Origin: Methanobrevibacter sp. | Lineage (GTDB): Archaea; Methanobacteriota; Methanobacteria; Methanobacteriales; Methanobacteriaceae | Direction: 5' to 3' | DNA length: 64,000 nt | Assembly: GCF_017409525.1 (NCBI RefSeq) | Contig: NZ_JAFQSO010000012.1 | Span: forward strand, 124,001 to 188,000 | Shown: one piece after another, positions 36,539 to 46,208 of the stretch | How positions within the stretch are numbered: position 1 is the stretch's first letter | Layout of the letters: every line of letters starts with the position of its first letter | Notes under the pieces: model-generated | Seen by the model: the letters and a program-made list of their open reading frames with translations, nothing else | What the model was told of the DNA's origin: nothing | Databases searched by the model: none | Program-made: the position numbers and the translations under genes

Positions 36539-38140
36539 TTAATTTTTAGAAAACTCATAAATAGCTTCTAAAAATGCTTTAAATAATGGATGAGGCCTAT
36601 TCGGTCTTGATTTAAATTCTGGATGGAATTGACAGCCGACAGCCCAAGGATGATCTGGAAGTTCAACAATTTCCACTAAGAAATCATCAGGACTAGTTCC
36701 GGAAATTATCAAGCCTTTATCCTGCAACTCTTGCCTATAATCATTGTTAAATTCATATCTGTGTCTGTGACGCTCTTCGATATCAATTTCACCATAAGCT
36801 TCATAAGTTTTAGTTCCTTCAATGATTTTACAATCATAAGAACCTAAACGCATAGTTCCGCCCATGTTTTTGATTTTCTTTTGCTCTTCCATCATATCTA
36901 TTACAGGATATTGCAAGTTATCATCAAATTCAGAGCTGTTCGCATCATCATAGCCATTTCTTCTTGCAAATTGAGTTACCATGGATTGCATTCCAAGACA
37001 GATTCCGAATAATGGGACATTATTCTCAATAGCGTAATCAATGGCATCCAGTTTTCCTTCAAAACCACGTTCTCCAAATCCGCCAGGAATTAAAATACCA
37101 TCAAATCCAGCCAATTCATCAGAATCAAGCTCTTCAACATCAGAACTCAAGTACTTGATTTTGGCTTTAACACCAATGCTTGCAGCGGCATGAAGTAAAG
37201 ACTCCCTAATACTAATATATGAATCTTCAAGCTCCACATATTTGCCCACAATACCAATAGTAACTTCAGGATCTGTGATTCTTAAAGAATCAACTATTTT
37301 TCTCCATTCATCCAATTTAGAAGAATCCGGATCGACATCTAAACCTATTCTATTTACAATCAGCTCACCGATATTCTTATCTTCTAAAACCAGAGGCACT
37401 TCATAAATTGTGCCTGCATCAGGAGTATTGACTACTGCATTTACATCAACGTCACAGAAATGAGCCACTTTTCCAAGCAGGGCATCATCAATATGCACCT
37501 GTGACCTGCATACAATAACATCAGGATTTATACCGACACTTCTCAATTCTTTTGTGGAATGTTGGGTTGGTTTTGTCTTGAATTCTCCAGCTGCATTTAG
37601 GTAGGGAATAAATGTAACATGGACAAACATGACGTTTTCACGCCCTTCTTCATTTCTGAGTTGTCTTAAAGCTTCAAGGAAAGGTTGACTTTCAATATCT
37701 CCAACTGTACCACCAAGTTCGACCAGAACCACATCATAATCAGCACTTTCAGAGTTTTGCCTAATCATCTCTTTAATGCGATTGGTAATGTGCGGAATTA
37801 CCTGAACACATTCTCCCAAGTACCCGCCTTCTCTTTCCTTAGCGATAACAGATTCATAAACTTTTCCAGTTGTAATATTAGCTATTCCATCAAGTTCAAC
37901 ATCTAAGAATCTTTCATAATGGCCCAAGTCCAAATCTGTTTCCATACCATCATGAGTAACATATACTTCCCCGTGTTGATATGGATTGAGTGTTCCGGAG
38001 TCCCAGTTTAAATAAGGGTCTATTTTAATAGCTGAAACCTTTAAACCATAAGACCTTAAAATTCTGCCCATAGATGCTGAGGTAATACCTTTACCTATGG
38101 AACTAACTACCCCACCAGTTATAATAATATATTTTGTCAA
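36539..38140 (-). CDS. pyrG: CTP synthase
   Basis: 533 residues. The amidoligase half starts MTKYIIITGGVVSSIGKG with the P-loop region and PYLNWDSGTLNPYQHGEVYVT; the glutaminase half has PGGFGERG, PLFGICLGMQ (catalytic Cys, about residue 380) and HPEF. It aminates UTP to CTP with glutamine. The start is TTG at 38140, supported by the conserved N-terminus and GGAGAGGAT nine bases upstream. Normal length. Confidence 0.97.
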   Translation of the reverse strand: MTKYIIITGGVVSSIGKGITSASMGRILRSYGLKVSAIKIDPYLNWDSGTLNPYQHGEVYVTHDGMETDLDLGHYERFLDVELDGIANITTGKVYESVIAKEREGGYLGECVQVIPHITNRIKEMIRQNSESADYDVVLVELGGTVGDIESQPFLEALRQLRNEEGRENVMFVHVTFIPYLNAAGEFKTKPTQHSTKELRSVGINPDVIVCRSQVHIDDALLGKVAHFCDVDVNAVVNTPDAGTIYEVPLVLEDKNIGELIVNRIGLDVDPDSSKLDEWRKIVDSLRITDPEVTIGIVGKYVELEDSYISIRESLLHAAASIGVKAKIKYLSSDVEELDSDELAGFDGILIPGGFGERGFEGKLDAIDYAIENNVPLFGICLGMQSMVTQFARRNGYDDANSSEFDDNLQYPVIDMMEEQKKIKNMGGTMRLGSYDCKIIEGTKTYEAYGEIDIEERHRHRYEFNNDYRQELQDKGLIISGTSPDDFLVEIVELPDHPWAVGCQFHPEFKSRPNRPHPLFKAFLEAIYEFSKN

Positions 38141-38245
38141 TAAATCCTCTCCTTAGATTAATAAAATACATTTATAATTTTAGTCATTAATGATATATAA
38201 AAATTTAATATCACATATAAATCAACATGAAAAAGTTGTTATCCA

Positions 38246-39031
38246 TTATTTTTTTAAGTTTAATGTTTTTATAAATTCTTTAATGTACTTATCACAAAAT
38301 TCCCAAGTATGTTCCCCATCGGCTTTTATAAAATCAACATTAACGTTAGCTGATGATAAAAACTCATAAAAATCAGCATTTTTTCCATATAAAAAATCAT
38401 CAACGCCGCAAGCCATAAAAATTTCCGGAACATCGCTGCAATTCTTGATCAATGCTTTCGGATCCATATCAGAACCTTGCAACTCGTCCAAGTTGCCAAA
38501 AATTGATTCATAAAATTTTCTGGAACGCAATACATTATTATCATCCGTATAATTAACAATATCATCAGTTATTAATGCCGCTGAAATCATGCCTATTTTT
38601 GAGAAGTTTTGAGAGTATTTTAATCCATTTCTGATTGCCCCATATCCTCCCATTGAAAAACCTGCTATAAATGTGTCTTCACGTTTATGCGAAAGTGGAA
38701 AGATATTCCTTGTAATATCCAAGAGCTCCTGGCCAACATACTCTCCATAATAAGCATGGGAATTTGCATTGTCAACATAAAAACTGTTTTCGCCACATGG
38801 TATGACAATAGCTATTCCATTATCCTCTGCAAACTTCTGAATGGAAGTATTGGCCAGAAATATGTCATCACTGCCATACAATCCATGCAGCAGATACAAT
38901 GTCTTATACGGTTGAGGCACGATTTCCTCCGTGTCCTGTAAAAAGTGAATATTGTCCGAAGGCAATATCACACTGATGGATGTTCTTCTCTGTAAGCTTT
39001 TACACTTAACGTCTCCTCGAAATAGAACCAT
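38246..39031 (-). CDS. Esterase D/S-formylglutathione hydrolase-like serine hydrolase
   Basis: 261 residues of the alpha/beta-hydrolase (esterase D) family. YLLHGLYGSDDIF forms the oxyanion region, FIAGFSMGGYGAIRNGLKY the nucleophile elbow (Ser about residue 143), MACGVDDFLYGKNADF the Asp region and KADGEHTWEFC the catalytic His. Probably a cytoplasmic carboxylesterase; substrate unknown. ATG 39031 is preceded by AGGTG at five bases. Last gene of the MATE-GNAT-coiled coil-esterase run. Confidence 0.85.
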   Translation of the reverse strand: MVLFRGDVKCKSLQRRTSISVILPSDNIHFLQDTEEIVPQPYKTLYLLHGLYGSDDIFLANTSIQKFAEDNGIAIVIPCGENSFYVDNANSHAYYGEYVGQELLDITRNIFPLSHKREDTFIAGFSMGGYGAIRNGLKYSQNFSKIGMISAALITDDIVNYTDDNNVLRSRKFYESIFGNLDELQGSDMDPKALIKNCSDVPEIFMACGVDDFLYGKNADFYEFLSSANVNVDFIKADGEHTWEFCDKYIKEFIKTLNLKK

Positions 39032-39039
39032 TGAAGCAC

Positions 39040-39210
39040 CTATTCTTCCAATATCTTATCTAATTTTTCATTTAGTTCAGTCAATTGCTTTGATAAGATT
39101 TCCTGATTTTTCAAAAGCAAATTCTGGTTATCAACAATCACCTTGAAATGTGCATCGTTTAAGTTCACCAAACCAACTACCTTATTGAATATGTCTTCAA
39201 TTTCAATCAT
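39040..39210 (-). CDS. Small coiled-coil protein (56 residues)
   Basis: A frame of 57 codons starting at ATG 39210 with AGGTG six bases upstream. It begins MIEIEDIFNKVVGLV and ends with a heptad-rich helix, LLLKNQEILSKQLTELNEK, followed by LDKILEE. It fits exactly between the acetyltransferase and esterase genes, sharing the operon. Probably a small dimerising protein; function unknown. Confidence 0.65.
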   Translation of the reverse strand: MIEIEDIFNKVVGLVNLNDAHFKVIVDNQNLLLKNQEILSKQLTELNEKLDKILEE

Positions 39211-39219
39211 GTTTACACC

Positions 39220-39630
39220 TCATGTCCATAAATCAGTTATGAAAAGTGGACTTGCGTCTTCCGCCTTTTCAAATCCGCAACTTTCATAAAATCCCACTTC
39301 TTCATCATATCCCACTACAACAATGCGGAGATAATCCTTATAGATATCTTTAACTTTATTCACTAAATGCTTTCCTATTCCCTTGTCCTGATAATCGGGA
39401 TTTACCAAGAGATAATGGACATATGCAGTCATTATGCCATCATCCATAGCACAAATCATGCCAACTAATTTATCCCCATCCCATGCGGAAATCACTGTTT
39501 CAAAGTTTCTCATAGCTATTTGAAGTTTTTTTGGAAAATGACCTGAAGACCACTCCACAGACAAAAACAAATCCTGTAAATCCTCTACACTAAATTCATG
39601 AATTTCCTTGTATACAATTTCTGTCATCAT
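39220..39630 (-). CDS. GNAT family N-acetyltransferase
   Basis: 136 residues. Central GNAT motif: VHYLLVNPDYQDKGIGKHLVNKV (acetyl-CoA pyrophosphate loop), with preceding beta strand VGMICAMDDG and C-terminal FYESCGFEKAEDASPLFI. The substrate cannot be told. ATG 39630 overlaps the MATE gene stop (ATGA) after a GGGTGGT site; earlier in-frame start candidates are less supported. Confidence 0.88.
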   Translation of the reverse strand: MMTEIVYKEIHEFSVEDLQDLFLSVEWSSGHFPKKLQIAMRNFETVISAWDGDKLVGMICAMDDGIMTAYVHYLLVNPDYQDKGIGKHLVNKVKDIYKDYLRIVVVGYDEEVGFYESCGFEKAEDASPLFITDLWT

Positions 39631-40982
39631 ACCACCCTGTATTCTGTCCATTTATTTGAGAAATATCTGTAAACATAAATCGCAGCCCTCACATACCAAT
39701 CTATAAACATCGCTATCCAAGTCCCGAATACTCCAATTCCCATCCAGTCAGCTATTACATATGACAGGCCAATTCTGCATGCAAACATCACCGCAAGACT
39801 GATGTACATTACTGATTTTGAATCTCCCGCTCCCCTAAATGTTGAAGGCAACGTGAATGATATCGGCCAAATCACAATTGCGAATATCCCATGCCAGATT
39901 ATCATTTCAGTGGCCATGGCTGCCGTTTGTGAGGACAAATTGTAGATTCCCAATATGAACGGCAACCCTGCAAAAATGATTATGTTGATGATGATATGTG
40001 AAATGACAACGATGATTAAAATTTTTTTATTGTAATATCTTGCCTGCTCATAGTCATCTGCACCAACACATCTTGAAATTACTGCAGTCAAACCCAAATT
40101 GATTGCAAAACCCGGAAGAACTGAAAATATTCCGATTGCATAACCTACGGAGTTTGCAGCTATTGCCATTGTTCCGAAAGTGGAAACAATACTTAAAACA
40201 AGTACACGGCCCAATTGGAACAGCCCATTTTCAACACCGTACGGAATGCCCACCTGAAGAACCTTTCTAAGTATATGGAAGTCGAATTTATGCTTTAGAG
40301 TCTTTTTGATATGCAGCTTATAGTCGTCATCGGTAGCGAGATACATTATTAGAACTGCCGAGAGGGCTCTTGATATTACAGTCGGAATAGCCACTCCCCT
40401 TACATCCCAACCCAAATAATAAATGCAAATCGCATTGCCAATAACATTTAAAACATCACAGACAAGCAGTATCTTCATCGGCAAGTCTGCATTATTTGTT
40501 GTTCTGAAAATGGCAGCTCCAGCATTATAGATTGCCAAAAATGGAATTGATAAAGCAACAATGTATAAATATATTTCCGCATTCTGCCAAACATCGGCTT
40601 CAATCTGACCAAATAGGATCCCTATTAGAAATCGTCTTAAAACAATTACCAGAATCATCAATAATGTTGATAAAATTGTTGAAAACCAAACGAGTTGCGT
40701 TGCAGAATTCTGTGCCTTATCAATCTGTTTATCGCCCAAATACTGTCCGGCAACCACAGCTCCGCCTGTTGCAAGAGCTGAAAAAGAAAAAATAAGCAGT
40801 TGAACTAAAAAGTCAACTAATGATACTCCTGAAATTGCAGCTTCACCTAACGATGCCACCATGATGGAATCGGCCAAACCCACAAAGAATTCCAAGCCAT
40901 ATTCAATCAAAAGCGGAATAAATAAAGCCAATAAAGCCCTATTTGAGTATATGTAACCTTCAGGAGTTTTAAAAATATTCAT
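39627..40982 (-). CDS. MATE family efflux transporter
   Basis: 451 residues with about 12 membrane helices in two homologous halves. MatE features: FFVGLADSIMVASLGEAAISGVSLV in the first helix pair and the matching FQLGRVLVLSIVSTFGTMAIAA in the second. Likely a Na+- or H+-coupled multidrug or metabolite exporter. Overlaps the acetyltransferase gene by four bases and follows the flavodoxin gene after four bases. Confidence 0.9.
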   Translation of the reverse strand: MNIFKTPEGYIYSNRALLALFIPLLIEYGLEFFVGLADSIMVASLGEAAISGVSLVDFLVQLLIFSFSALATGGAVVAGQYLGDKQIDKAQNSATQLVWFSTILSTLLMILVIVLRRFLIGILFGQIEADVWQNAEIYLYIVALSIPFLAIYNAGAAIFRTTNNADLPMKILLVCDVLNVIGNAICIYYLGWDVRGVAIPTVISRALSAVLIMYLATDDDYKLHIKKTLKHKFDFHILRKVLQVGIPYGVENGLFQLGRVLVLSIVSTFGTMAIAANSVGYAIGIFSVLPGFAINLGLTAVISRCVGADDYEQARYYNKKILIIVVISHIIINIIIFAGLPFILGIYNLSSQTAAMATEMIIWHGIFAIVIWPISFTLPSTFRGAGDSKSVMYISLAVMFACRIGLSYVIADWMGIGVFGTWIAMFIDWYVRAAIYVYRYFSNKWTEYRVV

Positions 40983-40986
40983 AATA

Positions 40987-41607
40987 TTATCTTATAAAGT
41001 TTGTACCTATCTTTGGCTCTACTTCACGTTCCAATCCTTTTTCCTGACCTGCTTCGATACATTTGAGGAAAAATGCCATGTTACGTCCAAGCTGTCTCAT
41101 GGTGCATAGGCCCTCTTCATCCTGAAGAACCTCATCGGGAGTGTTTCCATGAACCATGTTCCAGTAATAAGATGTGATTATCGGCATTTGGGAAATTCCC
41201 ATAAACTTATTGAGCTGGTCAAAGGTTGCGGTAGTTCCGCCCCTTCTTGCAGAACACACCATTGCCGCCGGTTTGAATGCAAACGGCTCTGAATTGGAAT
41301 AGAATGCCCTTCCTAAAAAGGATGTTATTGCTCCGGTAGCTGCCGCATAGTGAACCGGTGAGCCGAATATGAAACCGTCAGCATCATATGCCTTTTTGAC
41401 AAATTCATTAACCTTATCATTGCCAAAGGCACATTCCCCTTTTTCACGGCATTTCAAACATGCAGTGCAACTCATCAACGGTTTGGTTTCAATCCAAAAT
41501 ATTTCGGTTTCAATGCCTGCCTCATTTAAAGTTTTTTCAACTTCGCAAAGTGCAGTGTATGTACAACCCTCCTTGTGAGGGCTTCCATTAAGCAATAATA
41601 CTTTCAT
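40987..41607 (-). CDS. Flavodoxin-like NAD(P)H:FMN reductase family protein
   Basis: 206 residues. N-terminal MKVLLLNGSPHKEGCTYTAL flavin loop, CTACLKCREKGECAFGND (four Cys in the order CxxCxxCxxxxxC, typical of iron-sulfur flavoprotein-like proteins) and FIFGSPVHYAAATGAITSFLGRAF. Related to archaeal iron-sulfur flavoproteins that reduce O2 or H2O2. Start ATG with AGGAGA site; lies between PGM-like gene and MATE gene. Confidence 0.88.
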   Translation of the reverse strand: MKVLLLNGSPHKEGCTYTALCEVEKTLNEAGIETEIFWIETKPLMSCTACLKCREKGECAFGNDKVNEFVKKAYDADGFIFGSPVHYAAATGAITSFLGRAFYSNSEPFAFKPAAMVCSARRGGTTATFDQLNKFMGISQMPIITSYYWNMVHGNTPDEVLQDEEGLCTMRQLGRNMAFFLKCIEAGQEKGLEREVEPKIGTNFIR

Positions 41608-42819
41608 TTAAAATTCTCCTGATATCAATCTTTGAATTAAGAAGTGTCCCGGTTTGGTTTCAAGTGAACCTTTTTTAACTCCCTCTTCATCAAATGATTC
41701 GCATTCATCACCGTCTAAGTTAGAATCATATATCACTAAAGGCACATCATCGCGAGTATGGGTACCAACACTGATTGGTGTTGGATGATCCGGCAGGATT
41801 GCTGCTCTGAAGTCCTCATCTTTTAAACTTTCGACAATCGGACCAACAATGAATTCATCGATTCTTTCAATGGCTTTAACTTTTTCTTCAGTGTTTTGAG
41901 CATGCCCCGCTTCATCAGGAGCTTCAATATGAATTAATAATAAATCAGTTTCTTTTAAAGCTTCAATACCATATTCTCCTTTTTGCTTGTAATCAGTGTC
42001 AAAGTATCCTGTAGCGCCAGGCACATTAACGATGTTCATTCCTGCAAAGTTTCCGATGCCCTTAAGCAAGTCCACACCTGTAATCACCGAAGCTGTGATT
42101 CCATAAGTCTCTTTGAAATTAGGCAAGCTTGGTGTTACACCTTGACCCCACAACCAAACCATATTTGCAGGTATTTCCCTTTTTTTATTGATTTCATGAC
42201 TTTCAAGATACTCTCTTGACTCAAACATGATTTGCTGGATTTCCTGGGCCAATTCACAGTCCCCAAATAAGTTATCAGCAAGTTTTTCACCCACTATATC
42301 ATGAGGAGGCAGTGTCTTGATGCTGGATAAAACTTCGGCATCTTCAATGCTGTCACATGAATATATGAACAGATGCCTGTAGCTTACGCCACTGTAAAAC
42401 TTGCCTTTGAAATCAGGATATTTGCTTGTGAAAAACTCATTCAAACCTTCCATTAATTCTGCAGCCTCTTCAGTGGAAATGTGACCTGCATTAAAGTCAT
42501 CCATTGAATCATCTTCACTGAATATTGTATTGCATCTGAATATTACATCAGTTGGAGTTGTTGGAATTCCTTCACTGCCTGCTTCAAGAGGTCCACGACC
42601 AGTATAATAATCGGCAGGATTATATCCAAAAATGCTCATATTGGCAACATCAGAACCAGGAGTGTATGCATCAGGAACATTATTTGTAAATCCTCCAAAT
42701 CCTTCTTTTGCTAATTTATCAATATTTGGTGTGTTTGCCACCATCAAAGGAGTTTTTCCATCTAGTTCTTCAACCGGATAATCACTTGCCCCATCGGGGA
42801 TAAAAATTACATATTTCAT
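41608..42819 (-). CDS. Phosphoglycerate mutase-like enzyme (possible homoserine kinase)
   Basis: 403 residues of the 2,3-bisphosphoglycerate-independent phosphoglycerate mutase/alkaline phosphatase superfamily. IFIPDGASDYPVEELDGKTPLM (metal-binding Asp), SDVANMSIFGYNP (Ser/Thr nucleophile region) and HIEAPDEAGHA..., ILPDHPTPISVGTHT provide metal ligands. It directly follows homoserine dehydrogenase. Some relatives have been proposed to be homoserine kinases in species lacking ThrB, so threonine synthesis is an alternative role. The sequence does not decide between the two. Confidence 0.8.
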   Translation of the reverse strand: MKYVIFIPDGASDYPVEELDGKTPLMVANTPNIDKLAKEGFGGFTNNVPDAYTPGSDVANMSIFGYNPADYYTGRGPLEAGSEGIPTTPTDVIFRCNTIFSEDDSMDDFNAGHISTEEAAELMEGLNEFFTSKYPDFKGKFYSGVSYRHLFIYSCDSIEDAEVLSSIKTLPPHDIVGEKLADNLFGDCELAQEIQQIMFESREYLESHEINKKREIPANMVWLWGQGVTPSLPNFKETYGITASVITGVDLLKGIGNFAGMNIVNVPGATGYFDTDYKQKGEYGIEALKETDLLLIHIEAPDEAGHAQNTEEKVKAIERIDEFIVGPIVESLKDEDFRAAILPDHPTPISVGTHTRDDVPLVIYDSNLDGDECESFDEEGVKKGSLETKPGHFLIQRLISGEF

Positions 42820-42851
42820 ACTATCAAATAAAAATAAAAAAAAGAAATTAA

Positions 42852-43871
42852 TTAGTTTTTATTATCTAAAATACTAATTAAATCAGTCAACATCGCAGAA
42901 GCAGTTTCAAGAGATCCTGCTCCAAGTCCCATTACGGTTATATCTCCAGCCAAGTCTGTGTGGATTGTAGCCATATTCAAAGTTCCTCCAACATCATAAG
43001 AACTTCCTTTTTTAACCAGACGTGGAGATACGCGTAAATTGTCATGAGATACTTCAGCTATCAACTTAATCAGGTAATCGTCTTTTTTAGCCAGTTCAAT
43101 GGCATCGGAATTGATATTTGAGATGCCTGAAACTGTCACATCGCTGTAAGTTGCATCGATTCCTAAAAGAGAGTTAGCTAAAATTACGGTTTTACAGGCA
43201 GCGTCAATACCTTCAACATCCTGGGTAGGGTCTGTTTCGGCAATACCCAATTCCTGTGATTCGATTAATGTTGATTCATAATCTGTACCTTCAGTGGTCA
43301 TTCTTGACAAGATATAGTTTGTAGTACCGTTTAAGATACCTATGATTGATTTGATCTCACAGGACGCAAGTGTTTGCTTGGTGAAATTGATAATTGGCAT
43401 TGCACCGCCAACGCTGGCTTCATATTTGAATTCAACACCTGCTTTTTCAGATGCACTAACAACCTCTTTAAATTTAAGTGCCAAATGTCCCTTGTTTGAG
43501 GTCACCACATCTTTTCCTTGGCTGAAAGCTTTAAGAGTTAGTGAAAATGCAGGCTCTGCATCAACGATATTGGTAGGAGTTGCTTCAATGAGACAATCAT
43601 ATTCAACAGCATCCAATACATCCTCACCGCTTTTATCGCATCCGAATTCAGGATAAGCTGATAATTTTCCTTTGCTATTCTTTGTTTCAACAAGTAACTT
43701 TTCATCCAAACCGTCAGCTGATATTGCTGATGAAGATGAATCTGCGGCCGCTACAACTTTTACAGCCACACCTGTTTTTTCTAAAATTAAATCCTTTTTC
43801 ATGGAAATCGCATTGGCCACACCTTGACCCACTGCACCGAATCCCATTATAATGACTTTACATTCATCCAT
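42852..43871 (-). CDS. hom: Homoserine dehydrogenase
   Basis: 339 residues. NAD(P)-binding [13 protein letters not shown] near the N-terminus, [12 protein letters not shown] (the NKA/G motif), [13 protein letters not shown] (catalytic NGT) and [16 protein letters not shown] (substrate-binding). It reduces aspartate semialdehyde to homoserine for Met and Thr synthesis. The upstream gene encodes an ACT-domain protein, which could sense an amino acid. Only nine bases separate them. Confidence 0.95.
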   Translation of the reverse strand: MDECKVIIMGFGAVGQGVANAISMKKDLILEKTGVAVKVVAAADSSSSAISADGLDEKLLVETKNSKGKLSAYPEFGCDKSGEDVLDAVEYDCLIEATPTNIVDAEPAFSLTLKAFSQGKDVVTSNKGHLALKFKEVVSASEKAGVEFKYEASVGGAMPIINFTKQTLASCEIKSIIGILNGTTNYILSRMTTEGTDYESTLIESQELGIAETDPTQDVEGIDAACKTVILANSLLGIDATYSDVTVSGISNINSDAIELAKKDDYLIKLIAEVSHDNLRVSPRLVKKGSSYDVGGTLNMATIHTDLAGDITVMGLGAGSLETASAMLTDLISILDNKN

Positions 43872-43879
43872 AATAATCC

Positions 43880-44365
43880 CTAAACTTCATTAATCATAAC
43901 TAAATCTTTTTCTTCAGCAATTTCTTTGATCTTATCAAAAACAAATTGTTTTTTACCGTAATCGGTTTCAACAGTAACTAGTGCAGTAGATTCTTTTTCA
44001 CCATCTAATTTAATATCAAATCCGGCTACACAAACACCTTTCAATGCATTGATTCTATCCATGGTGTCCCTTACATCCCTATCGACAATATGGCCGTATA
44101 ATATTGTACTGACCATTTCCTTTTTAACCACACCATCCATCTCGACAATGGAAAATCCCAAATCATCGAATTTTTGAATTACATTAAAAAGGTTTTCGCG
44201 TTCCCCTTCAATTGTAAGGTGAACCGGAACCATGCCTTGCTCATTTTTTGACTCTCTTTTGTGAATGACAGTAACCAAGTTTGCACCAAGACTACTAATA
44301 GGTTCTAATGCGGAAACCAGTTGACCAGGAACATCCAAAAGCTCTAAAACTAAGTTCATTTTCAT
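43880..44365 (-). CDS. ACT-domain protein (probable amino-acid sensor for hom)
   Basis: 161 residues with two ACT-like folds: residues about 3-75 ([33 protein letters not shown]) and about 85-160 ([31 protein letters not shown]). ACT domains bind amino acids and regulate biosynthetic enzymes. Placed directly upstream of hom, it may act as a separate regulatory subunit, since the hom product has no ACT tail. The regulatory role is inferred. Confidence 0.85.
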   Translation of the reverse strand: MKMNLVLELLDVPGQLVSALEPISSLGANLVTVIHKRESKNEQGMVPVHLTIEGERENLFNVIQKFDDLGFSIVEMDGVVKKEMVSTILYGHIVDRDVRDTMDRINALKGVCVAGFDIKLDGEKESTALVTVETDYGKKQFVFDKIKEIAEEKDLVMINEV

Positions 44366-44378
44366 TTAAATCCCTCTT

Positions 44379-44594
44379 TTAACCTGTCCAATCCGCTTTT
44401 TTAACTTTAAGATTGCCTTCTTTGTCAATACTGGCATTTCTCAAAATTTTTTCAGGGTTTTTCTCGTGAGATTCATCCTCACGTGTTAAATTTAAATTAT
44501 CAGTAATATACCATGTTTCATCTGAATCAGGAATATCCTCTAGAATCTTTGAAAATTTTTCGATAATGTCTTCAGCATCTTTTTCGATTGTCAT
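44379..44594 (-). CDS. gatC: GatC-like subunit of aspartyl/glutamyl-tRNA amidotransferase
   Basis: 71 residues. The pattern AEDIIEKFSKILEDIPD...ETWYITDNLNLTRED followed by PEKILRNASIDKEGNLKVKK matches short archaeal GatC proteins (KFSKALedvPe...TW... LkNAPe...eGyLkvpk.w). GatC helps GatA and GatB amidate Asp-tRNA(Asn) or Glu-tRNA(Gln). GatA and GatB are not in this window. SD AGGAG before ATG 44594. It heads the run with the ACT gene (13 bases). Confidence 0.8.
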   Translation of the reverse strand: MTIEKDAEDIIEKFSKILEDIPDSDETWYITDNLNLTREDESHEKNPEKILRNASIDKEGNLKVKKADWTG

Positions 44595-44701
44595 GAATCA
44601 AAACTCCTATAATTATACTAATGATTAATATATTATTTTTTAATATTAATAAAGTTAAAGATTATTTAAAAAATATTAGAAAAAATCTATTGCCCATATC
44701 T

Positions 44702-46156
44702 TTAACAAGTCAAAAACGAACTGATATCAGTATCCTTTAAGATTTTCTTTCTTAAAATCTTATCGATTCCGGTTCCGTATTGGGCTGCCTTTTTAGGCCT
44801 GTAGGCAATTTCATAGTCAAGACCCTCTTCAAAAGCCAATTTACGCAAAATACTTTTTCTCATGTCATCATGCATGGAAACAATTTTTTTATTGTCAGGA
44901 ATGTTCAATACCAACTCCACAAGCTTCTTGTCTAAAAATGGCAATCTAAGCTCCACTGAGTTGAGCATTGAACATGCATCATCCCTTTCAAGATTGACAT
45001 GATACATGTTTGAGATATCATGGCGCAAATCATAGTTAAGAGTTCCATCAACGAAACCTTTAACATATCGTTTATACCCTCCAAACAGCTCGTCAGCACC
45101 CTGGCCTGAAATGGCTACCTTCAAACCATCCTGAGCGACCATTTTAGTTGCAAAATAAGTGGTGAGGCCAACACCCACCTTCATGAGATTATCATCACCA
45201 ATGGCTTTAACCACTTGAGGAAGCGCTTCACGCACCAAATCCTCTGTAACCTCACATATCTCCAAATCAAGGTTAAGGAATTTTGAAGCATAGATTGCAG
45301 CTTCAACATCTTTTGAGCCTTCAACCCCAACAGCATACAATTTAATTTTTAAGGGAACATTTTCAGCCATTTCCTTTAAAAGCAATGCCAAATATGAGCT
45401 GTCCACGCCACCTGAAAATATCACACCAATTTCCGTAAGGCTTTCGACCCTTTTAAGAACACTCAATCTAAGCATCTTGTCTATTTTTGCAACATCCCCC
45501 TCAAAGACCTTTTCATATATTGCCTGAGCAGGGGCAATGTCCTCGCCATTGTATAAGATATGTTCCGGCTTTAATGTGCTGATGTCAGTTATGCCAACTT
45601 CCTTTAAGCTTTGCTTTGCAGATGCAAATCCTTTCAAAGTATCGTTTTCCCCGTAAAACAAAGGCTTGACCCCTAAAGGATCACGTGCAAGAGCCAGATT
45701 CTCACCATCCCATACAGCAAAGGCATAGTCTCCGTCGATTAGCCTAATGGCTGATTGAACAGCTTTCAACAAGTCAAGTTTTTTAGCATAAAAATCAATC
45801 AAATAAAGTAACATTTCAGCATCAGAGGTGATTTCAGCCTCAACGCCGACTTTTTTTAGGAAGTTCCTCATTGTGTAGAAATTATATATCTCCCCATTGA
45901 AAACCAAAACAAGATTATCATTTCCAACAGGCTGCGCTTTTGAAACCCTGTCGTTTAGATCATAAATGGAAAGCAAGTTATGGCCAAATCCGATTGAATA
46001 GGTATTGTCATCATTGAATTCATCAATGTTGATGTCTATTTGAATTTCATCTAAAAAAACGCCTGATGAATCCGGACCCCTATCCTTTGAAGTTTTAAGC
46101 ATTTCAACAATATCATTACCTTCAAAATTACCCTGCAAACCAACAATTGAACACAT
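44702..46156 (-). CDS. asnB: Asparagine synthase (glutamine-hydrolysing)
   Basis: 484 residues. Begins MCSIVGLQGNF with the N-terminal nucleophile Cys2 of class II glutaminase, FNGEIYNFYTMRNFL for glutamine binding, IDGDYAFAVWDG, then the synthetase PP-loop VIFSGGVDSSYLALLL and QGADELFGGYKRY. It converts aspartate and glutamine to asparagine. Presence of both AsnB and GatC is normal in archaea using both routes. Monocistronic. Confidence 0.95.
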   Translation of the reverse strand: MCSIVGLQGNFEGNDIVEMLKTSKDRGPDSSGVFLDEIQIDINIDEFNDDNTYSIGFGHNLLSIYDLNDRVSKAQPVGNDNLVLVFNGEIYNFYTMRNFLKKVGVEAEITSDAEMLLYLIDFYAKKLDLLKAVQSAIRLIDGDYAFAVWDGENLALARDPLGVKPLFYGENDTLKGFASAKQSLKEVGITDISTLKPEHILYNGEDIAPAQAIYEKVFEGDVAKIDKMLRLSVLKRVESLTEIGVIFSGGVDSSYLALLLKEMAENVPLKIKLYAVGVEGSKDVEAAIYASKFLNLDLEICEVTEDLVREALPQVVKAIGDDNLMKVGVGLTTYFATKMVAQDGLKVAISGQGADELFGGYKRYVKGFVDGTLNYDLRHDISNMYHVNLERDDACSMLNSVELRLPFLDKKLVELVLNIPDNKKIVSMHDDMRKSILRKLAFEEGLDYEIAYRPKKAAQYGTGIDKILRKKILKDTDISSFLTC

Positions 46157-46208
46157 GATATAACATTATAGAAATTATTATACTTAAAATTAATTTAAAA
46201 AAAGGATG

